Source: Pseudarthrobacter enclensis (GTDB lineage: Bacteria > Actinomycetota > Actinomycetes > Actinomycetales > Micrococcaceae). From it: a stretch of 50,888 bases of DNA. Below the pieces are notes generated by a model. It saw only the letters and a program-made list of their open reading frames with translations. It was not told the origin of the DNA and ran no database searches. Shown piece by piece: positions 36,835 through 44,804 of the stretch (the first letter of the stretch is position 1; the number at the start of each line of letters is the position of its first letter). The stretch covers positions 1 to 50,888 of the forward strand of contig NZ_JAUSRE010000029.1 of the NCBI RefSeq assembly GCF_030811655.1. Reading direction: 5' to 3'. The position numbers were made by a program, and so were the translations under genes.

Positions 36835-37686
36835 ATGGATTACCAGAACTGGGGGCCTCGCGGCATTTCCACTACAAACCGGACGGAACTGCCCGAAGTG
36901 CCCGTGGAGCGGGGCATGGTGCTCGAGGAAGTGCAGTCCGGGTGGGTAGGAGCCGTCACCCGCGTGGAGAAATCCGGCGGGATGCATGTGGTTGCGCTGG
37001 AGGACCGGAGGGGAAAATCCCGGTCCTTCCGGCTCGGCTTCGGCTTCCTCCTCGAGGGCCAGCCCATCCGGCTGATGCCGCCGGCGCCGAAACCCGCTGC
37101 CGGTGGTCCGGCCGCCGGCAGGACTGCCTCGGGATCAGTACGCGTGGAAGGCCAACGCGCACAGGTAGCGAAGGCAAGCCGGATCTGGGTGGAAGGCAAG
37201 CACGACGCCGAACTGGTGGAAAAGGTCTGGGGTGACGACCTGCGCGTGGAGGGCATCGTCGTCGAACCTTTGCATGGCATCGACGACCTGGCTGCAGCCG
37301 TCGCGGACTTCAGGCCCGGTCCGGGCCGGCGGCTCGGGGTCCTGGTTGACCATCTGGTTCCCGATTCCAAGGAATCCCGCATCGCGGACGCCGTTATGGC
37401 CTCCCCCGGCGCTGCCGGCAACGTCCTGATCGTGGGGCACCCCTACGTGGACGTGTGGCAGGCGATCCGGCCTGCTGTCCTGGGGATCGACAAGTGGCCC
37501 GCCGTGCCCCGGGGGCAGGACTGGAAGACGGGCATCCTCAAAGCCTTCGGCTGGCCCCACGCCACGAAGGAAGACGTCGGACTGGGGTGGCAGAAGTTGC
37601 TGGGCGCCGTCCGCACCTACGCGGACCTCGAAGCATCGCTGCTGGGCCGCGTTGAGGAGGTCATTGACTTCCTCACCGTGCCCTGA
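36835..37686 (+). CDS. DUF3097 family protein
   Basis: A 283-residue actinobacteria-specific protein. The N-terminal third looks like a small beta barrel (V-L-E-E-V-Q-S-G-W-V-G-A-V). The C-terminal two thirds start at R-I-W-V-E-G-K-H-D-A-E-L-V-E-K-V-W-G-D-D-L-R, a TOPRIM-like Glu motif, followed by V-L-V-D-H-L-V-P and V-L-I-V-G-H-P-Y-V-D. The function is unknown; nucleic-acid linked activity is conceivable from the TOPRIM-like motif. ATG 36835 is preferred over 36754, whose extension runs close to CIRCE. It is divergent from hrcA. Confidence 0.78.
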   Translation: MDYQNWGPRGISTTNRTELPEVPVERGMVLEEVQSGWVGAVTRVEKSGGMHVVALEDRRGKSRSFRLGFGFLLEGQPIRLMPPAPKPAAGGPAAGRTASGSVRVEGQRAQVAKASRIWVEGKHDAELVEKVWGDDLRVEGIVVEPLHGIDDLAAAVADFRPGPGRRLGVLVDHLVPDSKESRIADAVMASPGAAGNVLIVGHPYVDVWQAIRPAVLGIDKWPAVPRGQDWKTGILKAFGWPHATKEDVGLGWQKLLGAVRTYADLEASLLGRVEEVIDFLTVP

Positions 37687-37759
37687 CGGGCGGCACGGCC
37701 CCGAAAGCCAGTATTCTTGGTAGTTGTCAGCACCACTTGCACCCCGAAGGAAAACGACT

Positions 37760-38170
37760 GTGGCAGAAAACGCGCGTGATCACAGGGACGGCCAGGGCCG
37801 TTCCGAGTACCATGGCGTCCCCGCCAATGCCCTGCCGCTGACGGCCAGCGAAGACCGCCAGTGGGCAACCCTGGCGCACTTCGGGGGGATCCTGGGATGC
37901 GTGCCCTCCCTGTTGATCTACCTGATCTTCCGCGACCGCGGGCCGTTCACCGCCCAGGAGTCCAAGGAAGCCCTGAACTTCAGCCTGCCGCCCACCATCG
38001 CCGCGGTGCTGGCCAACATCCTGGTGTTCATTCCCTACGTGGGGAACATCTTCGCGGTCATCGCCACCCTGATCTGGGTTGCGCTCACGTGCTTCTCCGT
38101 GGCCGCGGGCATCCACGTCAACAAGGGCCAGCCGCACCGCTACCAGTACAACCTGCGCTGGATTAAGTAG
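37760..38170 (+). CDS. DUF4870 (Tic20-like) membrane protein
   Basis: A 136-residue membrane protein: polar N-terminus (about 35 residues), then R-Q-W-A-T-L-A-H-F-G-G-I-L, three to four membrane spans, and K-E-A-L-N-F, the conserved DUF4870 motif (E-x-x-N-F). The end has H-R-Y-Q-Y-N-L-R-W-I-K. No known function; the fold resembles Tic20/HOTT-type proteins. GTG 37760 is chosen since GAAGGA lies eight bases upstream. Confidence 0.82.
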   Translation: MAENARDHRDGQGRSEYHGVPANALPLTASEDRQWATLAHFGGILGCVPSLLIYLIFRDRGPFTAQESKEALNFSLPPTIAAVLANILVFIPYVGNIFAVIATLIWVALTCFSVAAGIHVNKGQPHRYQYNLRWIK

Positions 38171-38183
38171 CCGAGCCTCCCGC

Positions 38184-38198
38184 GGGGCCACCGGCCCC
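38184..38198. terminator. Small GC-rich hairpin between convergent genes
   Basis: GGGGCC-ACC-GGCCCC lies between the ends of the DUF4870 gene and hemW. The stem is only 6 bp and no T-tract follows, so a terminator role is a guess from position. Confidence 0.35.
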
Positions 38199-38228
38199 AC
38201 GGGGCGGACCCGACGGGCGTGGGCCCAG

Positions 38229-39458
38229 TCAGTCGGGCAGTATCCGCCGGACTACTGCGTCCGCCAGGAGCCGGCCTTTGAGCGTGAGGACCAGGCGGTC
38301 CTTGAAGGCGGCAGCAGGTTCCACCAGGCTGTCAGCGATAAGCCCGGCCACTTGGTGCCGTCCCGCTGCGCTAAGCGTGGACATGTCCAGCCCTGACTGC
38401 AGGCGAGCCTCCAGCATCACCCGCTCCAGGTTCCGGGTTTCCGCGTCCAGGGTTTCCCGGCCCGCGGCCGGTGAGAGCCCCTGGGAAAGCCTGTTTGCAT
38501 ACGCGGACGGGTGCTTGACATTCCACCAGCGCACCCCGCCCATGTGCGAGTGGGCGCCTGGGCCGATCCCCCACCAGTCGTCACCGCGCCAGTACGCCAG
38601 GTTGTGCCGGCAAGCATGCTCCGGACTCCGCGCCCAGTTGCTGACCTCGTACCAGCCGAGTCCGGCTGCGGTGATGAGCTGGTCGGCGAGCTCGTACTTG
38701 TCGGCGTGGTCGTCGTCGTCAATTCCCGGAACCTCGCCGCGCCGCATCTGCGCTGCCAGCTTGGTGCCGTCCTCGACAATCAGGGCGTAGGCGCTGATGT
38801 GGTCCGGCCGGTAGGACAGGGCAGTCTCCAGGGAGTGTCGCCAGTCTGCGAGCGACTCCCCCGGAGTGCCGTAAATCAGGTCCAGGCTGACATCCAGTCC
38901 GGCCTCCCGCGCCCACTGCACCACCTGCGGAACCCTGCTGGGCGTGTGGGTGCGGTCCAGGACCTTGAGCACGTGCGGGACGGCGGACTGCATGCCGAAG
39001 GAAACCCTGGTGAAGCCCGCCTCCTTGAGGACGGCGAGGGATTCGGGGGTGACCGAATCGGGGTTGGCTTCGGTGGTGACCTCGGCGCCGTCCTCGATGC
39101 CCCACTGGTCAATGGCAGCGCGAAGGATCAGGGCGAGGTCATCAGCCGGCAGCAGGGTGGGCGTGCCGCCACCGAAAAAGACAGTGCCGAGCTTCCGCTC
39201 CGGCAGCCCGGACCGTGCCATCACCTTGGCTGCCAGGGCCACTTCCGATACAGCGGTCTGCGCGTACGCATCCTGTGACGCACCGCCGCCCAGTTCCGTG
39301 GCGGTGTAGGTGTTGAAGTCGCAGTACCCGCAGCGCACGGCACAGAACGGGATGTGGACGTACAGGCCAAAGGCCCGGGCCGCCGCACCGTCCGCCGCCT
39401 GGGCAGGCAGCAGACCGTCCGACGGCGCCGGGTCGCCGAGGGGAAGCACGCTGGGCAT
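38229..39458 (-). CDS. hemW: Radical SAM heme chaperone HemW
   Basis: Radical SAM protein, formerly called a coproporphyrinogen dehydrogenase homolog, that binds heme and delivers it to respiratory enzymes. The 409-residue product has G-L-Y-V-H-I-P-F-C-A-V-R-C-G-Y-C-D-F-N, where C-x3-C-x2-C binds the [4Fe-4S] cluster followed by the HemW-type Phe, then F-F-G-G-G-T-P-T-L-L and a C-terminal HemN_C domain. The missing fourth Cys (C-D-F, not C-x-C) supports HemW rather than HemN. It is 25 bases after lepA, as typically seen in actinobacteria. Confidence 0.93.
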   Translation of the reverse strand: MPSVLPLGDPAPSDGLLPAQAADGAAARAFGLYVHIPFCAVRCGYCDFNTYTATELGGGASQDAYAQTAVSEVALAAKVMARSGLPERKLGTVFFGGGTPTLLPADDLALILRAAIDQWGIEDGAEVTTEANPDSVTPESLAVLKEAGFTRVSFGMQSAVPHVLKVLDRTHTPSRVPQVVQWAREAGLDVSLDLIYGTPGESLADWRHSLETALSYRPDHISAYALIVEDGTKLAAQMRRGEVPGIDDDDHADKYELADQLITAAGLGWYEVSNWARSPEHACRHNLAYWRGDDWWGIGPGAHSHMGGVRWWNVKHPSAYANRLSQGLSPAAGRETLDAETRNLERVMLEARLQSGLDMSTLSAAGRHQVAGLIADSLVEPAAAFKDRLVLTLKGRLLADAVVRRILPD

Positions 39459-39483
39459 CAGCGCGCTCCCCGCAGTGCGGTGG

Positions 39484-41340
39484 TCACTTCTTCTTGGCCT
39501 TGTCCTTTGATTCGTCGGTGGTGAGGGCGGCGATGAACGCTTCCTGCGGCACCTCCACGGTACCCACCATCTTCATGCGCTTCTTGCCTTCTTTTTGCTT
39601 CTCCAGCAGCTTGCGCTTACGCGAGATGTCACCGCCGTAGCACTTGGCCAGCACATCCTTGCGGATGGCCCGGATGCTTTCGCGGGCGATGATCCTGGAA
39701 CCGATGGCGGCCTGGATGGGCACCTCGAACTGCTGCCGCGGGATGAGTTCGCGAAGCTTGCCGGTCATCATCACACCGTAGGCGTAGGCCTTGTCCCGGT
39801 GCGTGATGGCACTGAAGGCATCCACCTGTTCGCCCTGGAGCATGATGTCGACCTTCACAAGGTCGGCAACCTGCTCACCGTCGGCCTTCCAGTCCAGGGA
39901 GCCGTAGCCCCGGGTCTTCGACTTGAGGATGTCGAAGAAGTCGAACACGATTTCCGCCAGCGGCAGGCGGTAGCGGATTTCCACCCGGTCCTCGGAAAGG
40001 TAGTCCATGCCGTTCATGACGCCGCGGCGTGACTGGCACAGTTCCATGATGGCGCCCACGAACTCGTTGGGGGCCAGGATGGTGGCGGAGACCATGGGCT
40101 CGCGTACCTCGGCGATCTTGCCCGTGGGGTACTCGCTGGGGTTGGTAACGCGGACCACCTTCTTGTCCTCCAACGTCACCTCGTACTCAACGTTCGGTGC
40201 GGTGGAGATGAGGTCGAGGTTGTACTCGCGCTCCAGGCGTTCGCGGGTGATCTCCAGGTGCAGGAGACCCAGGAACCCCACCCGGAACCCGAAGCCCAGT
40301 GCAGCCGAGGTCTCCGGCTCGTACACCAGGGCTGCATCATTGAGCATGAGCTTTTCGAGGGCGTCGCGGAGTACCGGGTAATCGGCACCGTCCAGCGGGT
40401 ACAGGCCTGAGAACACCATGGGCTTGGCATCGGCGTAGCCGGGGAGCGATTCGGCAGCGGGCTTGGCAAGGTTGGTGACAGTGTCACCCACCTTGGACTG
40501 CCGGACGTCTTTTACCCCGGTGATCAGGTAGCCCACTTCGCCCACTCCGAGGCCCTTGGAGGGGGTGGGTTCCGGAGAGCTGACGCCGATTTCCAGGAGT
40601 TCGTGCGAGGCCTTGGTGGACATCATCTGGATGCGTTCACGCGGGTGGAGCATGCCGTCCACCACGCGCACATAGGTCACCACGCCGCGGTAGGTGTCAT
40701 AGACCGAGTCGAAGATCATGGCACGGGCCGGCGCATCGGGGTCGCCCTTCGGTGCCGGCAGGTCGCGGACGATCTTGTCCAGGAGGGCTTCGACGCCCAT
40801 GCCGGTCTTGCCCGAGACCCGCAGGACGTCCTCGGGGTCGCCGCCGATCAGGCTGGCCAGCTCGGCTGCGTACTTCTCAGGCTGCGCTGCCGGCAGGTCG
40901 ATCTTGTTCAGCACCGGGATGATGGCAAGGTTGTTTTCCATGGCAAGGTACAGGTTCGCGAGGGTCTGGGCCTCGATACCCTGGGCTGCGTCCACCAGCA
41001 GGATGGCGCCCTCGCACGCGGCCAGGGAACGGGACACCTCATAGGTGAAGTCCACGTGCCCCGGGGTGTCGATCATATTCAGCGCATAGCTGACGCCGTC
41101 CACCTCCCACGGCATGCGGACCGCCTGGGATTTGATGGTGATGCCGCGTTCGCGCTCGATGTCCATCCGGTCCAGGTACTGGGCCTTCATGTCGCGCGCC
41201 TGGACCACCCCGGTTGACTGCAGCATACGGTCAGCCAGGGTGGACTTGCCGTGGTCAATATGCGCGATGATGCAAAAGTTCCGAATAATTGCCGGATCTG
41301 TCGCGGCGGGCACCGGTGCGGTGCGGGCCATGGGAGACAC
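39484..41340 (-). CDS. lepA: Elongation factor 4 (LepA)
   Basis: Ribosome-binding GTPase that back-translocates or helps assembly. The 618-residue product has G1 A-H-I-D-H-G-K-S-T, G2 with R-G-I-T-I-K, G3 D-T-P-G-H-V-D-F, G4 N-K-I-D-L-P, EF-Tu domain II, and the LepA-specific C-terminal domain ending with the K-rich tail. GTG 41340 is used because AAGGA lies six bases before it; ATG 41331 is the alternative. Followed by hemW. Confidence 0.96.
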   Translation of the reverse strand: MSPMARTAPVPAATDPAIIRNFCIIAHIDHGKSTLADRMLQSTGVVQARDMKAQYLDRMDIERERGITIKSQAVRMPWEVDGVSYALNMIDTPGHVDFTYEVSRSLAACEGAILLVDAAQGIEAQTLANLYLAMENNLAIIPVLNKIDLPAAQPEKYAAELASLIGGDPEDVLRVSGKTGMGVEALLDKIVRDLPAPKGDPDAPARAMIFDSVYDTYRGVVTYVRVVDGMLHPRERIQMMSTKASHELLEIGVSSPEPTPSKGLGVGEVGYLITGVKDVRQSKVGDTVTNLAKPAAESLPGYADAKPMVFSGLYPLDGADYPVLRDALEKLMLNDAALVYEPETSAALGFGFRVGFLGLLHLEITRERLEREYNLDLISTAPNVEYEVTLEDKKVVRVTNPSEYPTGKIAEVREPMVSATILAPNEFVGAIMELCQSRRGVMNGMDYLSEDRVEIRYRLPLAEIVFDFFDILKSKTRGYGSLDWKADGEQVADLVKVDIMLQGEQVDAFSAITHRDKAYAYGVMMTGKLRELIPRQQFEVPIQAAIGSRIIARESIRAIRKDVLAKCYGGDISRKRKLLEKQKEGKKRMKMVGTVEVPQEAFIAALTTDESKDKAKKK

Positions 41341-41510
41341 GCAGGGTCCTTACTGTTGGCTTTTCTGCAGCCATCCGCCAGGCACACAAAACGCGCCTGC
41401 GGGCCAGCCACACATCTTCAACGTCCAGTGTCCCACGTCCGGGACACCGCCACCGCATCGCGGCCGGAGCTTATTCGGGGTTCAGGTGGACAGCCGCCTA
41501 GGCTTTCGGG

Positions 41511-42056
41511 ATGGCCCTGAATCTCCGTTCCCTTCAAAAGGCAGTGCGCCGCGGTCTGCGGATGCTGCAGACCGGGCAGTCCGCTGCCCCCGCCCCCGAC
41601 AGGTACCGCCGTCCACTGGCAGGAACCGGCGGTATAACAGGTGGGTCCGCAGGTGCCGGCTACCCCGGCGACTACCTTGGCCGTGCCACGGTCCGGTACG
41701 CGCCGCAGCCTGACGGGGATCCGGACCCCGGCGAAGTTGTGTGGGCCTGGGTTCCCTACGAGGAGGACCACAGCAGGGGGAAGGACAGGCCGGTCCTGCT
41801 GGTGGGGCGCAACGGCCCCTACCTCCTGGCATTGATGATGACCAGCAGGGACAGGATCCCGGCCGGAACCGCGTCGGACGGGTACGTGGATCTTGGCGCA
41901 GGCGGCTGGGACAAGCAGGGCAGGGCCAGCGAGGTGCGGCTGGACCGCGTCCTGCAGCTCCGCCCGGAAAGCATCCGGCGGGAAGGGGCGGTGCTGGACG
42001 GTACGCGGTTCGAAAAGGTGGCGGCAGGGCTGCGCCGGAGACACGGCTGGTCCTGA
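41511..42056 (+). CDS. PemK/MazF-like toxin-family protein
   Basis: A 181-residue protein. After about 70 disordered residues (Gly/Ala/Pro-rich) it has V-V-W-A-W-V-P-Y-E-E-D, K-D-R-P-V-L-L-V-G-R and a late V-R-L-D-R-V-L-Q-L-R, the pattern of the PemK/MazF endoribonuclease fold (conserved R-P-V-L-V). No antitoxin gene is found on either side, and the long N-terminal part is unusual. Solitary genes of this type are frequent in Arthrobacter and may not be toxins. It lies between lepA (divergent) and rpsT. Confidence 0.7.
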   Translation: MALNLRSLQKAVRRGLRMLQTGQSAAPAPDRYRRPLAGTGGITGGSAGAGYPGDYLGRATVRYAPQPDGDPDPGEVVWAWVPYEEDHSRGKDRPVLLVGRNGPYLLALMMTSRDRIPAGTASDGYVDLGAGGWDKQGRASEVRLDRVLQLRPESIRREGAVLDGTRFEKVAAGLRRRHGWS

Positions 42057-42225
42057 CCGGCGTAAATGGCCAGTCCCGCCACTGACCTGCTATTCTTTAT
42101 TGCTGTGTGTCCGTGCAGGTCGACGGTCACTGATGGTTGGCCGCCATAGGTATCCCCACGCCGCTCAGTCAAGGCCAGCCTGAAAGCCCTCTAGACCATT
42201 TCCGCATTACAAAGAGAGTTCACAC

Positions 42226-42486
42226 GTGGCGAATATCAAGTCCCAGAAGAAGCGCATCCTGACCAACGAGAAGGCTCGCCTGCGCAACAACGCAGTCAAG
42301 TCTGAGCTGAAGACTGCCATCCGCGCCGTCAACACCGCCGTTGAGTCCGCTGACAAGGAAGCTGCTACTACTGCGCTCGTTTCTGCCAGCCGTAAGTTGG
42401 ACAAGGCTGTCAGCAAGGGTGTTCTGCACAAGAACAACGCAGCGAACCGCAAGTCGGCGATCTCCAAGAAGGTCAACGCACTCTAA
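42226..42486 (+). CDS. rpsT: 30S ribosomal protein S20
   Basis: Primary 16S rRNA-binding protein of the small subunit. The 86-residue product starts M-A-N-I-K-S-Q-K-K-R-I-L-T-N-E-K and is Lys/Arg/Ala-rich, three-helix, as normal. GTG start with AAAGAGAG nine bases upstream. Codon use is markedly biased towards highly expressed genes. A terminator follows. Convergent with holA. Confidence 0.97.
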   Translation: MANIKSQKKRILTNEKARLRNNAVKSELKTAIRAVNTAVESADKEAATTALVSASRKLDKAVSKGVLHKNNAANRKSAISKKVNAL

Positions 42487-42512
42487 GGTTTCCAGTTCCC
42501 ACGAACTGATGG

Positions 42513-42550
42513 TCTGGCCGGTACCCCTGGGTACCGGCCAGACGCCTTTT
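42513..42550 (+). terminator. Terminator after rpsT
   Basis: A 14-bp perfect stem (TCTGGCCGGTACCC / GGGTACCGGCCAGA, 42513-42542) with a 2-base centre, then CGCCTTTT. A classical intrinsic terminator. Confidence 0.87.
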
Positions 42551-42621
42551 AAGCCCTGGTATGCGCCGCACCGGACTCCGCGGCAGCCCGGCCGTCGGGC
42601 GGCTTAGCCCATCCGGCGCTG

Positions 42622-43638
42622 CTATCGGCCCTGGACGGACATGGCGATCACGGTCACGGCATGTTCGACGGCGTAGACGGGGTCGCGGGACAAGCCTTTA
42701 ACCTGGGCGTCCGCCTCGGCAGTTGCCTGGATTGAGCGCACCAGCCCATCCGGCGTCCAGCGGCGCACGTCACGCTGTGCCTGCTCCACAAGCCAGGGCT
42801 GCATTCCAAGTTCCGCGGCGATCTGCGCGGATGACCCGGAGGCACCGGCCACTCGGGCCACGGTGCGCAGTTTGGCTGCCAAGGCGGCAACCAGTGGCAC
42901 GGGGTCAGCACCGGTGGCAAGGGCGTGGCGCAGCGTTGACAGTGCCAGGGGCGCGTTTCCGGCCATGGCTGCGTCGGCAACTTTGAACGCCGTGGCCTCG
43001 ATCCGCCCGCCGTAGTACTTGTCCACGGTCTCGGTGGTGACGGTGCTGCCCGCGTCCGCAATCAGTTGCGCGCAGGCAGCAGCAAGTTCGGACAGGTCTG
43101 CACCTACCGCGTTCACCAGCGCCTGGATGGCCTCGTGGTTGATGCGGCGCCCGGCCTCCTTGAACTCAGCAGTGACAAACTGCACCTTGTCTGAATCCTT
43201 CTTCAGCGGCTGGCAGTCAACCACCGGCCAGCCGCCTTTCCTGACGGCGTCGAGGAGCTTCTTGCCCCGGTTGCCGCCGGCATGCCGGAGCACAACGACG
43301 GCGTCCTGCTCCGGGTGCTGCAGGTAGGTGAGCGCATCTGCCAGGAAAGCGTCGTTCATTCCCTCCACAGCCTCGACCTCGATCAGTTTGCTTTCACCGA
43401 AGAGCGACGGGCTCACCTGCATGGCCAGGGCTCCGGGTTCATAACCGGCAGCGTTCATCCGGCTCAGTTCGACGTCCGGCGCGGCGGCCCTGACCCGGGA
43501 CCGGATGCTGTCCATGGCCCGGATCCCCAGGTACTCCTCGGGGCCGCTGACCAGCACAATCGAGGCCGGGGCCGCGTCCCGCCAGGATGCTGCATTCGAT
43601 GCCGGGGAGCGGGTTGCTCGCTTTTGCACAGCGGCCAT
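42622..43638 (-). CDS. holA: DNA polymerase III delta subunit
   Basis: Clamp-loader subunit that opens the beta clamp. The 338-residue product has I-V-L-V-S-G-P-E-E-Y-L-G near residue 30, a central D-A-V-V-V-L-R-H-A-G-G-N-R-G-K-K region, and helical domains II-III with P-L-V-A-A-L-A-A-K-L-R-T. Start ATG 43638. The upstream comEC reading frame runs 175 bases into holA in another frame. holA after comEC is the standard order in actinobacteria. Confidence 0.92.
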   Translation of the reverse strand: MAAVQKRATRSPASNAASWRDAAPASIVLVSGPEEYLGIRAMDSIRSRVRAAAPDVELSRMNAAGYEPGALAMQVSPSLFGESKLIEVEAVEGMNDAFLADALTYLQHPEQDAVVVLRHAGGNRGKKLLDAVRKGGWPVVDCQPLKKDSDKVQFVTAEFKEAGRRINHEAIQALVNAVGADLSELAAACAQLIADAGSTVTTETVDKYYGGRIEATAFKVADAAMAGNAPLALSTLRHALATGADPVPLVAALAAKLRTVARVAGASGSSAQIAAELGMQPWLVEQAQRDVRRWTPDGLVRSIQATAEADAQVKGLSRDPVYAVEHAVTVIAMSVQGR

Positions 43639-44525
43639 CGACGGTCCCTTCCGGAGGTTTTATTGGAGTATCCCAGCCTGCCACGTCTGCGCCCGCCGTC
43701 CAAGCCGTGCATCCCGGCAAGCCGCTGCAGCCGCAGTTCCACGAGTTCTATCAGCGTCATGGTGGCGGCGTGCGCCTCCGTTACCTTGTGGAGGAGGCGG
43801 GCCGGCCCTGTGGCCATCCATACAGCGGCAACTGTCACCAAGGACATCAGCACCATGGAGACCAGCCCGGGAACCCCTTCGGGCCAGGGAAGAGCGGAGC
43901 CGGGCAACTGTGCGGCGAACCTGGCTATGGCAGCGACGCCGGCACTGAACAGTCCGGCCACGGCGATCAGTGCCGCTGCTGCCCACGGCAGCAGGACTAC
44001 CAGGGGCACCGCCACCGTGCCGAGGAGGGTCACGGGCGCCACCAGGGGTGAGGCAACCACGTTGGCCAGCAGGGAATACGTTGCGAATTGCGGCTGCAGG
44101 AGGATGATGACGGGGCCGCACAGCAGCTGGGCGGACAACGGGACCGTCACGGCTGCTGCCATCCACCGTGGCACCGGTGCCGGGATCCAGTCGACGAACC
44201 TGCGCCCCAGAAGGATGATCCCCAAGGTGGCCAGGACGGACAGCAGGAATCCGTAACTTGAGCCCAGCCCGGGATCGGTCAGCAGCAGGGCGATGACAGC
44301 CAGGCACAGGAAGCTCAGCCCGCGTCCAGAGCGGCCGCCGGCGAGGGAGGCGACACCGATGGCGCCCATCAGTGCTGCGCGTAGGACACTGGCATCGGGT
44401 CCCACCAGGACCACGAAGAGGGCCAGGCCCGTGAGGGCGCAGGCTGCAGCGGCAACGCGTGGCAGCCGGAACCGCCTGCACAGCACCAGCAGCGCCCCCA
44501 GGACCAGGCTGCAGTTGGCCCCAGT
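43464..44525 (-). pseudogene. comEC: comEC, 5'-truncated at the island boundary
   Basis: The remaining part is the membrane channel (Competence domain) of the DNA uptake protein ComEC. From 44525 it reads G-A-N-C-S-L-V-L-G-A-L-L, the segment that in intact ComEC follows the conserved H-L-(T/L)-A-V-S-G motif. Upstream, the frame shows only D-P-P-H-G-L-T-F-T and reaches a stop at 44553-44555. There is no ATG; the first possible start is GTG 44486, inside a membrane helix. The N-terminal domain is absent. Several spans follow, but no metallo-beta-lactamase domain, and the end overlaps holA. I infer loss of function through the insertion of the accessory region. Confidence 0.75.
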
Positions 44526-44804
44526 GAAAGTTAAACCATGAGGTGGGTCTCTTTAGAGCAGCGTTTTCGCTGGTCAACGGCGTCTTCGTGCTATCCAATG
44601 GTGGAACTGGCGGACGATCAAACCCATTTTTCCGTTCGTGAGTGGACAGCGACTCCTTAGCGGGAGTCCATTTGATAGGAGATTGACTGACGAACGTTGA
44701 GAAGGGAGATGGGTGGCATAAGGCCCAAAGCACGGCCCGCTTGGAAGGGCGTGCATAGGCAACCCGGCGGCAATTGCGTACCCCTCTGTCACAAGGGTTA
44801 TGAC
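44526..44804. other. Junction region between comEC remnant and defence island
   Basis: About 280 bases without a convincing gene. It contains the boundary of comEC homology (near 44525) and a hairpin (GACTCC-TTAGC-GGGAGTC) near 44650. A 72-codon minus-strand open frame, 44574-44792, has no good SD and no recognisable domain; its Arg-rich end could be a relic of a mobile gene. I could not identify a transposon terminus or attachment repeat. Confidence 0.4.

Noticed and set aside
44574..44792. 72-residue minus-strand frame after the OLD gene
   Set aside because: No recognisable domain, no convincing SD, and it lies in the island junction; left unannotated apart from mention.
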